Source: Gemmatimonadaceae bacterium (GTDB taxonomy: Bacteria > Gemmatimonadota > Gemmatimonadetes > Gemmatimonadales > Gemmatimonadaceae). From it: a stretch of 64,000 nt of DNA. The stretch spans positions 1 to 64,000 of the forward strand of contig CANGXD010000002.1 in the NCBI GenBank assembly GCA_947457545.1, read 5' to 3'. Made by a program: the position numbers and the translations under genes. Positions 16,498 through 25,523 of this stretch are shown here, piece by piece (the first letter of the stretch is position 1; each line of letters starts with the position of its first letter). A model generated the notes under the pieces. It was not told where the DNA came from, ran no database searches, and saw nothing but the letters and a program-made list of their open reading frames with translations.

Positions 16498-19479
16498 ATG
16501 CGATCGACAGGTATGCGTTTCCCCTCCGCTAGCGCGCTCGCGCGCGCCGCCGGGCTCCTGAGCGTGGCGGGCTTTCCGCTGACGCAAGGCCCCGCGCTTG
16601 GCGCACAGCCTGCGCCCGGCAACCCATCTCCCGCCATCTCGCGCTGGACCCCGCCCGCGCTGCCGGCAGGCAAAAAGCCCATCACGCAGGATACCTACGA
16701 CGAGTGGCGCACCATCTCTGGCGCCTCACTCTCCAACGACGGCAAGTGGGTGGCCTACACCGTGAGCCCCGTGGTGGGCGAGGGCAACCTCGTCGTACGC
16801 GCGACCACCGGTTCCACCGAATACGCCAAGGTCGGTCGTGGCTTCACCGGCCGGCCGCAGTTGCAGCCGTCGGCTGACTCCGCGGCGCAGTTCAGCGCGG
16901 CGCCGGCCCAATTCAGCGCCGATTCGCGCTTCGTAGTATTCACCATCTATCCGTCGCGTGCCGACGTGGAACGCGCCCGCGCCCGTCGCGGATCGCCGCC
17001 GCCGCGCAGCAGCATGGGCATCCTGAGCGTGGCCGACGGCACGGTGCGGCTCGTGCCCAACGTGCGCTCGTTCCGGCTCGCACGGAATGGCGGCAAGTAC
17101 CTCGCCTATCTGCTCGAGGATACCACCGCCGCCGCGCGCCCCGCCGGCGGCGCAGGGGCACCAGCCCAGCCTACCGGTCCGCGCCGCGAGAACGGCACCA
17201 CGCTCGTGCTCCGCGATCTCGCCGCCGGGACCGAAACGCGCATCGACGGGATCACCAACTACGCCTTCGACGAAAACGAAGCGTGGCTCGGCTACACCGT
17301 GACGACGGCGGCAGGGACCAATAACGGCGCCTTCGTGCGCAACCTGTCCACCGGAGCCACAACGACGCTCGTGGCGGGACAGGCGACCTATCGCGGCTGG
17401 GCGTTCGACCGCGCCGGCAAGCAGGTGGCCTTCGCGTCGGATCTCAACGACAGCACGCCGCGCCCGCGCTTCTCCGTCTACTACGCCTCGCTCGTCCCCG
17501 CCAAGGGCAAGCCGGTCGCGGCGCGCAAGCTCGTGGCCGCCACCGAAGCGCCGAACGGGCTCATCATTGCCGAACGCGGGCAGGTGAGCTTCACGCGCGA
17601 AGGCACGGGGCTGATCTTCTCGCTGGCGAATGCACCGGCCGATTCCATTCCCGCCGATTCACTCGTCGATAAGGCCGTCTACGATCTGTGGCACTGGAAA
17701 GACACGCAGATCATGCCGCAGCAGAAGGTCAACGCGAATCGTGATCGCAACCGCACGTATACGGCACTGTACACGCTCGCGGCCAACAAGTGGACCCAGC
17801 TGGCCAACGACTCGCTGCGCGCCACGATCAGCAACGATGGCAAGCGCGTCCTCGGCGTGAATAGCACCGAGTACGCCATTCCCCAGTTCTGGGGAGAGGG
17901 CGCGTCCGACGTCTATCTCATCGACCCGCTCACTGGCGCACGTACGCTCGTCGCCAAGCAGCTCGATGGGCAGGCGCAGCTGTCCCCTGGCGGCAACTTC
18001 ATCACGTGGTTCGAGAAGGGGCAGTGGGTGGCGTACGCCGTGGCCACCGGCAAGAAGGTCGTGCTCACGGACAAGCTGCCGGTCAAGTTCCAGGACGAAG
18101 AGTTCGATTCGCCGGACATCCCGCCGCCGTACGGCTTGGGGGGATGGACCACCGCTGACAAGCGGGTGCTCGTGTACGATCGGTTCGACGTGTGGGAGAT
18201 CGATCCGTCGGGGGTCGCCGCTCCCACGAACGTGACCGACGGCGAAGGGCGTCGCGCCGGTGTCACCTTCCGCGTGGTCGATCTCGACCGCGACGAACCG
18301 TTCATCGACACGAGAACGCCGCTCCTGCTGCGCTCCGTCGATACGCTCACCAAAGCCAGTGGCTTCTGGCGCGACAAGCTCGGCGCCGTCGCAGCGCCTG
18401 AGCGCATCATCATGGCCGACCGCAACTTTGGCGGTCTGCAGAAGGCCCGCGACGCCGAGCAGTACCTGCTCACGCAGAGCACGTACCGTGAGTTCCCCGA
18501 TCTGTGGACCGGCAACAGCATTGCGTCCACGACCAAGATCTCCAACGCCAACCCGCAGGATAGCGAGTATCCGCGCGGGACGGTCGAACTCGTGTCGTGG
18601 CTCAACGGCGACGGCATCCCGTTGCGTGGCCTGCTGTACAAGCCGGAGAACTTCGACGCATCCAAGCAGTACCCGCTCATCGTGTATTACTACGAAAAGC
18701 TCACGGATGGCCTGCACAACTATCAGGGGCCAAGCGGTCGGAACACCGTCAATCCGCTCGTCTACAATTCGCTCGGCTATCTCGTCTTCATGCCGGACAT
18801 CGTGTACACCGACGGGCAGCCGGGTCCGAGTGCGGCGAAGGCGATCATCCCCGGTGTGCAGTCGCTGATTGCCAAGGGCTTTGTCGATCCCAAGCGCATG
18901 GGAATCACCGGCCAGTCGTGGGGTGGCTACCAGACCAACTATCTCATCACCGTCACCAACATGTTCGCGGCGGCCGTGCCGAACGCCACGGTGGTGAACA
19001 TGACGAGCGCGTATGGTGGCATCCGTTGGCAGAGCGGCCTGGCCCGCACGTTCCAGTACGAGCACACGCAAAGCCGTATTGGCGGATCGCTCTGGCAGTA
19101 TCCGGAGCGCTTCATCGAGAACTCTCCGCTCTTCCGTCTCGATCGCGTAACGACGCCGGTGCTCTTCATGGCGAACGACAACGACGGTGCCGTACCCTGG
19201 TATCAGGGGATCGAGTTCTACGTCGCCATGCGGCGCTTGCAGAAGGAAGCGTACATGGTGGTCTACAATGGCGACGAGCATAATCCTACCAAGCGCGCCA
19301 ACCAGAAGGACATCGACCGCAAGATGCAGGATTTCTTCGCGGTGAAACTTCTGGGGGCCGAAGCACCGTCTTGGATGGTTCGTGGCATCCCGTTCCTCGA
19401 AAAGGGCCGGGATCAGGTGAAGATGACCCCTCAGCCTGCGCGTGCGACAACGCCCGCGGGAAATTCCGGAGGCAAGTGA
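16498..19479 (+). CDS. exported S9-family serine peptidase (prolyl oligopeptidase/DPP IV-like)
   Basis: About 993 residues. An N-terminal signal (LARAAGLLSVAGFPLTQG then ALGAQ) is followed by a long WD/propeller-like beta region with repeats such as SFTREGTGLIFSLANAP. The C-terminal alpha/beta-hydrolase domain carries GQSWGG with nucleophile S807, acid D896 in NDNDGAVPW and H928 in GDEHNP, a complete triad. S9 peptidases of this kind cleave oligopeptides in the periplasm or outside. Two in-frame ATGs, 16498 and 16513, are both plausible; neither has a strong ribosome-binding site. The next gene starts 1 bp inside the stop (TGATG), so the two are probably coupled. Confidence 0.9.
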   Translation: MRSTGMRFPSASALARAAGLLSVAGFPLTQGPALGAQPAPGNPSPAISRWTPPALPAGKKPITQDTYDEWRTISGASLSNDGKWVAYTVSPVVGEGNLVVRATTGSTEYAKVGRGFTGRPQLQPSADSAAQFSAAPAQFSADSRFVVFTIYPSRADVERARARRGSPPPRSSMGILSVADGTVRLVPNVRSFRLARNGGKYLAYLLEDTTAAARPAGGAGAPAQPTGPRRENGTTLVLRDLAAGTETRIDGITNYAFDENEAWLGYTVTTAAGTNNGAFVRNLSTGATTTLVAGQATYRGWAFDRAGKQVAFASDLNDSTPRPRFSVYYASLVPAKGKPVAARKLVAATEAPNGLIIAERGQVSFTREGTGLIFSLANAPADSIPADSLVDKAVYDLWHWKDTQIMPQQKVNANRDRNRTYTALYTLAANKWTQLANDSLRATISNDGKRVLGVNSTEYAIPQFWGEGASDVYLIDPLTGARTLVAKQLDGQAQLSPGGNFITWFEKGQWVAYAVATGKKVVLTDKLPVKFQDEEFDSPDIPPPYGLGGWTTADKRVLVYDRFDVWEIDPSGVAAPTNVTDGEGRRAGVTFRVVDLDRDEPFIDTRTPLLLRSVDTLTKASGFWRDKLGAVAAPERIIMADRNFGGLQKARDAEQYLLTQSTYREFPDLWTGNSIASTTKISNANPQDSEYPRGTVELVSWLNGDGIPLRGLLYKPENFDASKQYPLIVYYYEKLTDGLHNYQGPSGRNTVNPLVYNSLGYLVFMPDIVYTDGQPGPSAAKAIIPGVQSLIAKGFVDPKRMGITGQSWGGYQTNYLITVTNMFAAAVPNATVVNMTSAYGGIRWQSGLARTFQYEHTQSRIGGSLWQYPERFIENSPLFRLDRVTTPVLFMANDNDGAVPWYQGIEFYVAMRRLQKEAYMVVYNGDEHNPTKRANQKDIDRKMQDFFAVKLLGAEAPSWMVRGIPFLEKGRDQVKMTPQPARATTPAGNSGGK

Positions 19480-20270
19480 TGGCGGCGGACGAGATCGACT
19501 ATCAGATCATTGGTGATGACCTGCAGGCTGTGATCATCACGCTCGACCCGGGCGAATCGGTGTTCGCCGAGGCCGGAGCGATGATGTTCATGCGGGAAGG
19601 CATCACCATGGCGACCACACTCGACCCGAACGCGTCCAGCGGGTCGCTCTTCGACAAGCTGGTCGGGGCAGGAAAGCGTGTGCTCGCCGGCGACTCGTTC
19701 TTCGTCACGCTCTTCGGAAACAGCGGGGCACGCCGGGCCGACGTGGGCTTCGCGGCGCCGTCCCCCGGCAAGATCGTGCCGCTCAATCTTCGCGATTGGG
19801 GCGGCACCGTCATGGCGCAGAAAGACAGCTTTCTCTGCGCGGCGCGTGGCATCGATATCTCGGTCGCATTCACGCGCCGCATCGGCGCCGGGTTCTTCGG
19901 CGGTGAAGGCTTCATCCTGCAGAAGCTACAGGGCGACGGACTCGCCTTCCTGCACGCGTCGGGAACGCTGCACGCCATCGATCTCGCGCCCGGCGAGAAG
20001 CTGCGCGTCGACACCGGCTGTCTGGTGGCCTTCCAACCGTCGGTCGACTACGACATCCAGCGCGTTCCCGGCGTCAAGACCGCGTTGTTCGGTGGCGAAG
20101 GGTTGTTCTTCGTCCAGATGACGGGCCCGGGACGCGTCATTCTGCAAACGCTGCCCTTCTCGCGCCTGGCCGACCGCATCGTCTCCGCCTCCCCCAAGCT
20201 CGGCGGTCAGCGCAAGGGAGAAGGGTCGGTGCTGGGTGGCCTCGGCGGACTGCTCGACGGCGACAACTGA
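19479..20270 (+). CDS. AIM24/TIGR00266-family protein
   Basis: 263 residues, all beta-strand-like with no signal peptide. Family marks include the N-terminal DYQIIGDDLQAVIITLDPGE, the EAGAMMFM segment, GGEGFILQKLQGDG and the glycine-rich C-terminus. TIGR00266/AIM24 proteins form a TRAP-like trimeric beta fold; the mitochondrial relative affects membrane organisation, and the bacterial role is not established. The start uses the ATG overlapping the S9 peptidase stop, with GGAGG nearby (CCGGAGGC). An upstream in-frame ATG at 19371 lies inside the peptidase gene and is not needed. Confidence 0.85.
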   Translation: MAADEIDYQIIGDDLQAVIITLDPGESVFAEAGAMMFMREGITMATTLDPNASSGSLFDKLVGAGKRVLAGDSFFVTLFGNSGARRADVGFAAPSPGKIVPLNLRDWGGTVMAQKDSFLCAARGIDISVAFTRRIGAGFFGGEGFILQKLQGDGLAFLHASGTLHAIDLAPGEKLRVDTGCLVAFQPSVDYDIQRVPGVKTALFGGEGLFFVQMTGPGRVILQTLPFSRLADRIVSASPKLGGQRKGEGSVLGGLGGLLDGDN

Positions 20271-20358
20271 TCACGCGGGCACCGTTTCACGACGGTTGCC
20301 GTTAAGTCACAAACCTGACGGTTCGGGGTCATGGCTCCCTCCATGGCCGCGAACCGTC

Positions 20359-20364
20359 TAGCTT
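20359..20364 (+). promoter_or_regulatory. candidate -10 element of speA
   Basis: TAGCTT ends 9 nt before the speA ATG and no Shine-Dalgarno sequence is present, consistent with a nearly leaderless transcript. No convincing -35 was found. Confidence 0.3.
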
Positions 20365-20373
20365 TCCGCCCCT

Positions 20374-22332
20374 ATGGCAACTCGTATCCAGCCCGTCGCC
20401 CAGCCGGCCACCGCCGAGCCGTGGTCCATCGATGCCGCCCGCGCCCTCTACAACGTAGAAGGGTGGGGCGCCGGTTATTTCGACGTCAACGAGCGGGGCC
20501 ACGTCGTCGTGCGCCCCGATCCCGAACGTCCGCATCTGCAGCTCGATCTGCGCGACCTCGCGGCCGATCTCGAGGGGCAGGGCATTCAGTTGCCCGTCCT
20601 GCTGCGCTTCTCCGATATCCTGCGCTCGCGCATCGAAACGCTCTCGGAGCGCTTCGCCAACGCGATCAAGGAATTCGAATACACCGGCGGCTACACGACC
20701 GTGTATCCGATCAAGGTGAATCAGCAGCGGCACGTCGTCGAAGAGATCGTGCAGTTCGGAAAGACGCACGGCGTCGGCCTCGAATGCGGCTCCAAGCCGG
20801 AGTTGCAGGCGGTGCTTGGTCTTTCCGAAAGCACCGAGCATCTCATCGTGTGCAACGGCTACAAGGACCACGAGTTCATGCGCCTCGCGCTCATGGGCCA
20901 GAAGCTGGGGCACAAGGTGTTCATCGTGCTCGAGCAGGTGAGTGAGCTCGAAGTGCTGCTCGAAGTGGCGGAAGAGCTTGGCGTGAAGCCCACCTGCGGC
21001 GTGCGCGTCAAGCTGGCCAGCGAAGGCGCCGGCCGCTGGGCCCAAAGTGGCGGCGAAAAGAGCAAGTTCGGCCTCAGCTCGGCCGAACTCATCAAGCTCA
21101 TCGACCGGCTGGAGCAGGCGGGAAAGCTCGATACGCTCAAGCTCATCCACTTCCACCTTGGCAGCCAGATCACGGACATCCGCTTCATCAAGTCCGGGCT
21201 GCAGGAAGTCGCGCGCTTCTATCTCGAAATGCGCGCGCTGGGCGTCGACATCACGCACGTCGATGTGGGCGGTGGCCTCGGCATCGACTACGACGGCACC
21301 AACTCCACGAACAATGCCAGCGTCAACTACACGCTGCAGGAGTACGCCAACGATGTGATCTACACCATCGGAGAAGCGTGCCGCGAAGCCGAGTTGCCCA
21401 TGCCGCATGTGATCAGTGAGTCGGGGCGCGCCCTCACGGCGCACCACGCCCTGCTGCTCATCAAGGTCATCGACGTCGAGTCGCAGGCCGAGCAGCCCGT
21501 GCCGCAGCTCACCGACGACGACCATTCGCTGTTGCACGAGATGTACGAAGATTGGCGCACACTCACCGAGCGCGAGCCCAAGATGCGCAAGGTGTTGGAA
21601 GTGTTCCACGACGCGTCCTTCGACAAGGAACGCGCGCGCCAATACTTCAACTCCGGTGTGCTCAATCTCCGCGGGCTGGCCAAGGCCGAGGTGCTCTGGT
21701 TGGCGACCATCAATGCCGTGTACCGCATTGCCAAGGCCGATGCCGACACGTACGAAGACATTTTGCCGGAACTCGAGTCGGCGCTCGTCGATCGCTACTT
21801 CTGCAACTTCTCGCTCTTCCAGTCGCTTCCCGATAGCTGGGCCATCGATCAGCTCTTCCCGATCATGCCCATTCACCGCTTGCAGGATGAGCCGGTGCGT
21901 CGCGGCACGCTGCAGGACGTGACCTGCGATTCCGACGGCAAGATCGATCGCTTTGTGGGCGACAAGAACGGTCGCCCCAGCCTCGAGCTGCACGAATTCC
22001 GCGATGGCGAAGACTACATTCTCGGCATTTTCCTGACCGGGGCATACCAGGAAATTCTGGGCGATCTGCACAACCTCTTCGGTGACACAAACGCCGTGCA
22101 CGTCCGTATGAACGAGCACGGGGCCTACGACATCACCGACATGGTCGAGGGCGACACGGTCACTGAAGTGCTGAACTATGTCCAGTTCGGCGCCTCGCAG
22201 CTGCTCGCCACCTTCCGCCGCAAGGTGAATTCGTCGAAGGGACTGTCCCGTGACGAAATGAATGCCTTCATCGCCGACTACGTCGCCGGCCTCGAGGGCT
22301 ACACCTATCTCGAAGGGGAAGCCGCACGATGA
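20374..22332 (+). CDS. speA: biosynthetic arginine decarboxylase
   Basis: 652 residues, the typical SpeA size. This PLP enzyme turns arginine into agmatine, the first step of the agmatine route to putrescine and spermidine. The PLP lysine sits in YPIKVNQQ. Further marks are CGSKPEL, HFHLGSQI, DVGGGLGIDYDG and, near the C-terminus, PIHRLQDEP and CDSDGKID, where the cysteine belongs to the active site. It is cytoplasmic. The last 4 bp overlap the start of a small membrane-protein gene. No ureohydrolase or agmatine deiminase gene is in the window. Confidence 0.94.
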   Translation: MATRIQPVAQPATAEPWSIDAARALYNVEGWGAGYFDVNERGHVVVRPDPERPHLQLDLRDLAADLEGQGIQLPVLLRFSDILRSRIETLSERFANAIKEFEYTGGYTTVYPIKVNQQRHVVEEIVQFGKTHGVGLECGSKPELQAVLGLSESTEHLIVCNGYKDHEFMRLALMGQKLGHKVFIVLEQVSELEVLLEVAEELGVKPTCGVRVKLASEGAGRWAQSGGEKSKFGLSSAELIKLIDRLEQAGKLDTLKLIHFHLGSQITDIRFIKSGLQEVARFYLEMRALGVDITHVDVGGGLGIDYDGTNSTNNASVNYTLQEYANDVIYTIGEACREAELPMPHVISESGRALTAHHALLLIKVIDVESQAEQPVPQLTDDDHSLLHEMYEDWRTLTEREPKMRKVLEVFHDASFDKERARQYFNSGVLNLRGLAKAEVLWLATINAVYRIAKADADTYEDILPELESALVDRYFCNFSLFQSLPDSWAIDQLFPIMPIHRLQDEPVRRGTLQDVTCDSDGKIDRFVGDKNGRPSLELHEFRDGEDYILGIFLTGAYQEILGDLHNLFGDTNAVHVRMNEHGAYDITDMVEGDTVTEVLNYVQFGASQLLATFRRKVNSSKGLSRDEMNAFIADYVAGLEGYTYLEGEAAR

Positions 22333-23054
22333 GCGAAGCCGCCGCAGCACCAGAGAAGCAGGGAAGCGTCTGGGAAGATTGCCTCGAGGTGCTGTGGGCG
22401 CCGGCGACGGTCTTTGACCGATCGCGTGCGCGCGGCGTTGGGATGTATCTGCTGGTGCTCACCGCGATCCTCGCGGTCATCATCGTCGCGACCAAGGGCT
22501 TGTTGCAGCCGTATGTCGACGCGAATTACGACATGCAGGTCATCCAGATGGCCAAGCAGACGCAGAAGCCCATGCCCGCCGAAGCGGTGGCGGCAGGGCG
22601 CACTGCGGCCGGGTACATCTTCCTCGTGTTCGCCGCGTTGACCCCGGTCCTCTCCGGACTGTTGGGTGGGCTGGCCAATTGGGGCGGGGCCAAAATCCTT
22701 CGCGTCCCGCTGACGCTGGGCCGCGGCGTGTTTATCGCCACGCTGGCGAGTGTGCCGCGCGTCTTGAGCTTCCTGTCTACCGCAGTGCAGGGGGCCGTTC
22801 TCGACACGTCCAATGTGACGTCGCTCTTCTCGGCGTCGCTCGGCCCCGCGCGCTTTGTCGATCCCGCGACGACGTCGCCCGCGGTTCTGGGATTGTTGGC
22901 GAGCATCGACGTCTTTGCCGTGTGGACGATCGTCATCACGGCCGTCGGCGTCAGCGTCGTGACCAAGACCTCGCGCAGTTCCGGGTGGTTGGTGTCGGTG
23001 GTGGCGTGGGCGCTGGTGGTGCTGCTGTCGTTGGTTCCGGCAGCGTTGACGTGA
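22329..23054 (+). CDS. Yip1-like multi-pass membrane protein
   Basis: 241 residues with about five hydrophobic helices (for example MYLLVLTAILAVIIVATKGL, AAGYIFLVFAALTPVLSGLL, IDVFAVWTIVITAVGVSVV and LVSVVAWALVVLLSLVP). The N-terminus SVWEDCLEVLWAPATVFDR, with a short amphipathic helix ending in P..VF before the first membrane helix, is the signature of the bacterial Yip1 family. Function is unknown. It is translationally coupled to speA (ATGA overlap), but a functional tie is not evident. Confidence 0.7.
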   Translation: MSEAAAAPEKQGSVWEDCLEVLWAPATVFDRSRARGVGMYLLVLTAILAVIIVATKGLLQPYVDANYDMQVIQMAKQTQKPMPAEAVAAGRTAAGYIFLVFAALTPVLSGLLGGLANWGGAKILRVPLTLGRGVFIATLASVPRVLSFLSTAVQGAVLDTSNVTSLFSASLGPARFVDPATTSPAVLGLLASIDVFAVWTIVITAVGVSVVTKTSRSSGWLVSVVAWALVVLLSLVPAALT

Positions 23055-23143
23055 CCCGGTAACGCGCCGGGCGGGACAACGGCGGGGCGGGGCGATACGT
23101 TGTAGGTCCACACGCAGTTCCTCCCGCCCTCCCGCCGCACCCG

Positions 23144-24016
23144 ATGCAATTCGACGCCAAGCTTCTGCTGCTCATCGGCCTCGGTCTCGTGGCCGTGTAT
23201 CACGTGGTCTCCCTTGTCCGCGGCCTCCCCAAGCTTGGCTCCGTCAAGCCAACCGTCGGCTTGATCCTCCACGGCACGGTCACCGATTTCTTCGATACGC
23301 TTGGTATCGGCTCGTTCGCGACCAGCACGACGATCTACCGTGCTACCAAGTGGGTGAAGGATGCGCTCATTCCCGGCACGCTCAACGCCGGGCACACCAT
23401 GTCGACGCTCGCGCAGGCGTTCATCTACACGCAGGTCGTCGAAGTCGACTCCGTCACGCTCGTCGGCATGATCATCGCCGCCGTGGTTGGATCGTGGGTC
23501 GGCGCCGGTCTCGTCGCTAAATGGCCCACGCAGCGCATTCAGTTGGGCATGGGGCTCTGCCTCGCCGCCGCAGCCGTACTCACCGTCGCTCAGGCGGCCG
23601 GGAAAATTCCGGGCGGGGGCGAGGCCATCGGCCTCACCGGAGTCAAACTGGGCATCGCGCTCTTCGGTAACTTCGTGCTCGGCGTGCTCATGACCATCGG
23701 TATCGGACTCTACGGCCCGTGTCTGTTGCTCGTCAGCATGCTTGGCATGAACCCCGCGGCGGGTTTCCCCATCATGATGGGTTCGTGCGCGTTCCTCATG
23801 CCCTTTGCCAGCGACCGATTCATTCGCCTCGGCAAGGTCGATCCGCGTGCCGTCGTCGGCAATATCATTGGCGGGCTTCCGGCAGTACTCATTGCGGCGC
23901 TCATCGTGAAGTCGCTGCCGCTGACCGCGCTGCGCTGGCTGGTCGCGGTCGTGGTGGCGTATACGGCGATTACACTGATTCTGTCGGCGCGGCGCCCGAG
24001 CGAAGCCACGGCCTGA
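23144..24016 (+). CDS. TauE/SafE (TSUP)-family membrane permease
   Basis: 290 residues, around eight membrane segments. Two repeat halves each begin with a glycine-rich stretch (GTVTDFFDTLGIGSFATSTT and GNFVLGVLMTIGIGLYGPCL), as in TSUP family transporters. TSUP proteins export or import small organic sulfur compounds, sulfite or anions; the substrate cannot be set from sequence. It stands alone 89 bp after the Yip1 gene and faces the sod gene across a bidirectional terminator. Confidence 0.85.
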   Translation: MQFDAKLLLLIGLGLVAVYHVVSLVRGLPKLGSVKPTVGLILHGTVTDFFDTLGIGSFATSTTIYRATKWVKDALIPGTLNAGHTMSTLAQAFIYTQVVEVDSVTLVGMIIAAVVGSWVGAGLVAKWPTQRIQLGMGLCLAAAAVLTVAQAAGKIPGGGEAIGLTGVKLGIALFGNFVLGVLMTIGIGLYGPCLLLVSMLGMNPAAGFPIMMGSCAFLMPFASDRFIRLGKVDPRAVVGNIIGGLPAVLIAALIVKSLPLTALRWLVAVVVAYTAITLILSARRPSEATA

Positions 24017-24058
24017 GTGTAGCGGCACGACGGACGGACAAACGCACCACCCAAAACA

Positions 24059-24108
24059 CGAACCCACGACCCGGAACTGATCAGTTCCGAGTCGTGGGTT
24101 TTGGTTTT
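24059..24108. terminator. bidirectional intrinsic terminator between TSUP and sod genes
   Basis: Outer arms 24061-24070 and 24091-24100 pair perfectly. Inner arms 24072-24080 and 24081-24089 form a palindrome, with one C-A mismatch between the stems. The plus strand continues TTGGTTTT; the minus strand has a shorter T-rich tail. Confidence 0.8.
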
Positions 24109-24134
24109 GTGCTCAGAGTAGGGACCGCCGATGC

Positions 24135-24737
24135 TCAGCCCTGATACCGCTTCGCCACTTCCGCCCAGTTCACCACGTTCCAGAAGGCCCCGAGGTAATC
24201 GGCGCGACGGTTCTGGTACTTGAGATAGTAGGCGTGCTCCCACACATCCACGCCGAGGATGGCGTGCTTGCCTTCCATGAGCGGGTTGTCCTGGTTGGGC
24301 GTGCTCACGATCGACAACGCGCCGTTGGTCGACACCAGCCACGCCCAGCCCGAGCCGAAGCGACCCATGCCGGCCGCCTGGAACTGCTCCTTGAACGTCG
24401 CAAAGGAACCGAAGGCCTTCGTAATGGCATCGGCCAGCGCGCCAGTCGGTTCACCGCCGGCGTTCGGCGCCATCAGCTGCCAGAACAGCGAGTGATTCCA
24501 GTGCCCGCCGCCGTTGTTGCGCACCGCCGTACGCACCGCTTCCGGAACGTCGTTGATCTTGCTGCACAGTTCGTCGAGCGACCACGACGCAAGCTCCGGG
24601 GCCTTTTCGATGGCCGCGTTGAGATTCGTCACGTACGCCTGATGATGCTTGCCATGATGGATGTTCATGGTCTGCGCATCGATGTGCGGCTCGAGCGCTT
24701 CGGGCGCGTACGGCAGAGCGGGTAAGGTATGGGCCAT
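24135..24737 (-). CDS. sodA: superoxide dismutase, Mn/Fe family (Mn-like)
   Basis: 200 residues. Metal ligands are the first His in [13 protein letters not shown], the His in GHWNHSLFW, and the Asp and His in [31 protein letters not shown] and NQDNPLM favour the manganese subgroup over the iron one, but metal choice is not certain. It is cytoplasmic, with no signal. The ATG at 24737 has CTGGAGACC upstream. Transcribed after the DedA gene on the same strand (38 bp gap), it may be co-expressed with it. Confidence 0.92.
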   Translation of the reverse strand: MAHTLPALPYAPEALEPHIDAQTMNIHHGKHHQAYVTNLNAAIEKAPELASWSLDELCSKINDVPEAVRTAVRNNGGGHWNHSLFWQLMAPNAGGEPTGALADAITKAFGSFATFKEQFQAAGMGRFGSGWAWLVSTNGALSIVSTPNQDNPLMEGKHAILGVDVWEHAYYLKYQNRRADYLGAFWNVVNWAEVAKRYQG

Positions 24738-24775
24738 GACAATGGTCTCCAGAAGTGTGAGAAGGAAGTCGGAAC

Positions 24776-25414
24776 TCAGGCCGACGCGGCCTTGTTCCGC
24801 CGTTCGCGCAGCCAGGCAATGATGCCCGGCAGGACCGACAGAAACACCACGAGCAGAATGATCTTTTCGACGTGCTTGGCCACGCCAGGCACCGTGCGGG
24901 CGAGCACCCATCCGGTCAAAAGCATACTCCAGATCCAGAGCACGCCGCCAATCACGTTGTACGACAGGAACGCGCGGTACTCCATGCGCCCGACACCCGC
25001 CACCACAGGCGCAAAAGTTCTCACGATCGGCATGAAGCGGGCAATGATGATCGTCTTGCCGCCGTGCTTCTCGTAGAACGCTTGCGCACGCAACAAATGC
25101 GCCTTGTTGAAGAGCAGCGAATCTTCCCGGGTAAAGATACGCGGCCCGGTAGCCTTGCCCACAGCGTAGCCCACGGTGTCGCCCACAATGGCGGCCACCG
25201 TCAGAATGCAGCCCAGCAACCACACATTGAGGCCGAAGGCTGGATCGGCCGCCAGCAGGCCCGCAGTGACCAGCAGCGAGTCGCCCGGCAGGAAGAAGCC
25301 CACCAGGAGCCCGGTTTCGGCGAAAATGATGAGCGTGAGGCCGATATAGCCGGCCCACTTCACAAGGCCTTCGAGGTCGCGGAGCTGATCGAACAGCTGA
25401 GTAAGGAATTCCAA
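24776..25414 (-). CDS. DedA-family (VTT/SNARE-associated) membrane protein
   Basis: 212 residues from a TTG start. DedA signatures are [18 protein letters not shown], the basic/acidic pair in [17 protein letters not shown] and the [11 protein letters not shown] motif with essential arginines. It has four to five membrane helices. DedA proteins affect membrane potential and lipid-carrier (undecaprenyl-phosphate) flipping. The TTG at 25414 has AGGG 6 nt upstream; another TTG at 25474 would add a poor cysteine-rich leader. The gene is divergent from the GH38 gene. Confidence 0.83.
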   Translation of the reverse strand: MEFLTQLFDQLRDLEGLVKWAGYIGLTLIIFAETGLLVGFFLPGDSLLVTAGLLAADPAFGLNVWLLGCILTVAAIVGDTVGYAVGKATGPRIFTREDSLLFNKAHLLRAQAFYEKHGGKTIIIARFMPIVRTFAPVVAGVGRMEYRAFLSYNVIGGVLWIWSMLLTGWVLARTVPGVAKHVEKIILLVVFLSVLPGIIAWLRERRNKAASA

Positions 25415-25523
25415 ACGGTCGCCCTGAAATCGTAAAGCCGCGCAAAGCCGAAGGGGCGCGCAGCACCTCCCCAAAGCTCAATGGGCTTGCCGTTGGGGTC
25501 AACCGCGGGCGACTTTCCGCCGC

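Noticed and set aside
15789..16685. 897-bp extension upstream of the secreted amidohydrolase
   Set aside because: Out-of-frame reading of the DUF502 gene; the signal peptide and ATGA overlap fix the start at 15788.
17659..19281. 540-residue open frame antisense to the S9 peptidase
   Set aside because: No recognisable domain; complementary to a well-supported gene.
20329..22350. 673-residue open frame antisense to speA
   Set aside because: Mirror of a highly conserved gene in GC-rich DNA; the text has no domain and its codon use follows the sense gene.
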